From Oceanospirillaceae bacterium (GTDB lineage: Bacteria > Pseudomonadota > Gammaproteobacteria > Pseudomonadales > Balneatricaceae), in contig DPHB01000053.1 of NCBI GenBank assembly GCA_003521845.1, positions 33,911 to 47,874 on the forward strand: a DNA stretch of 13,964 bases. Direction: 5' to 3'. The notes beneath the pieces were generated by a model. That model was given only the letters and a program-made list of their open reading frames with translations, made no database searches and was not told the origin of the DNA. This document shows positions 13,880 through 13,964 of this stretch, piece after piece; within the stretch, counting starts at the first letter, position 1, and each line of letters starts with the position of its first letter. The position numbers and the translations under genes were made by a program.

Positions 13880-13914
13880 GGGACTGGCTCTTTCCGCAGG
13901 AAAGTGCCTGTCCC
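13880..13914. repeat. imperfect hairpin, REP-like (GGGACAGGCACTTT family)
   Basis: Arms of 16 bp (13880-13895 and 13899-13914) pair at 14 of 16 positions around a 3-nt loop, with two T-T mismatches. It begins 9 bp after the DAHP synthase stop. There is no T-run, so it is not a classic terminator. The right arm is repeated in inverted form at 13947-13960. Confidence 0.6.
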
Positions 13915-13936
13915 GTCAAACTTTGCCGTCAAACTT
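13913..13936 (+). repeat. short tandem repeat between two REP-like arms
   Basis: CCGTCAAACTT occurs at 13913-13923 and again at 13926-13936, a period of 13 bp. It joins the hairpin to the next repeat arm and suggests local duplication or slippage. Confidence 0.5.
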
Positions 13937-13946
13937 AACAACTTAA

Positions 13947-13964
13947 GGGACAGGCACTTTTGCT
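13947..13964. repeat. second REP-like arm, cut by the window edge
   Basis: GGGACAGGCACTTTTGCT repeats, in inverted orientation, the 14-bp arm at 13901-13914 exactly (GGGACAGGCACTTT). It probably begins another hairpin or repeat unit that continues beyond the window. Confidence 0.55.

Noticed and set aside
1..13964. CRISPR array, tRNA, rRNA, integrase or transposase genes
   Set aside because: No regularly spaced repeats, cloverleaf-like segments or recombinase motifs were seen; the repeats present are isolated palindromes.

Overview
The window looks like ordinary chromosome from a free-living, probably marine, gammaproteobacterium. This is inferred from a MetR that closely resembles the enterobacterial protein, a DNA polymerase II (PolB), an RstA/RstB-like two-component pair, a class II DAHP synthase and a peroxiredoxin-grxD-argF neighbourhood like the one I recall from Pseudomonas. 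The genus cannot be fixed from this sequence; a Cellvibrionales-type bacterium would fit. No phage, plasmid, CRISPR, tRNA or rRNA signal was seen.

Left block (1-7273, all minus strand): a compact operon encodes all six enzymes from acetoacetyl-CoA to isopentenyl/dimethylallyl diphosphate. In transcription order they are HMG-CoA reductase, type 2 IPP isomerase, HMG-CoA synthase, a mevalonate kinase-like protein, a phosphomevalonate kinase-like protein and diphosphomevalonate decarboxylase. polB follows 11 bp later and runs off the window. Several junctions overlap by 4-14 bp, and a good sigma70-like promoter lies at 7327-7355. Most gammaproteobacteria make isoprenoids by the MEP pathway, so this operon is the most notable content. 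Acetoacetyl-CoA thiolase and prenyltransferases are not in the window.

Middle block (7378-9662): a 2-Cys peroxiredoxin and a monothiol CGFS glutaredoxin (grxD) form a minus-strand redox pair, closed by a rho-independent terminator at 7378-7413. They diverge from argF (ornithine carbamoyltransferase, plus strand) across a 243-bp region with a recognisable promoter for each direction.

Right block (9663-13964): metR (plus) has two TGAA-N5-TTCA dyads in its upstream region, which suggests autoregulation. It converges on a minus-strand two-component operon; the two stop codons share the 4-bp CTAG. The response regulator is full length, but its kinase is short and has no sensor or membrane part. 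A class II DAHP synthase (plus), the first step of aromatic biosynthesis, closes the window.

Intergenic structure: two diverged copies of a GGGGTC...GACCCC palindrome follow the prx and argF genes. A second, unrelated hairpin family based on GGGACAGGCACTTT follows the DAHP synthase gene. Both look like REP-type dispersed repeats. No gene-free stretch exceeds 300 bp.
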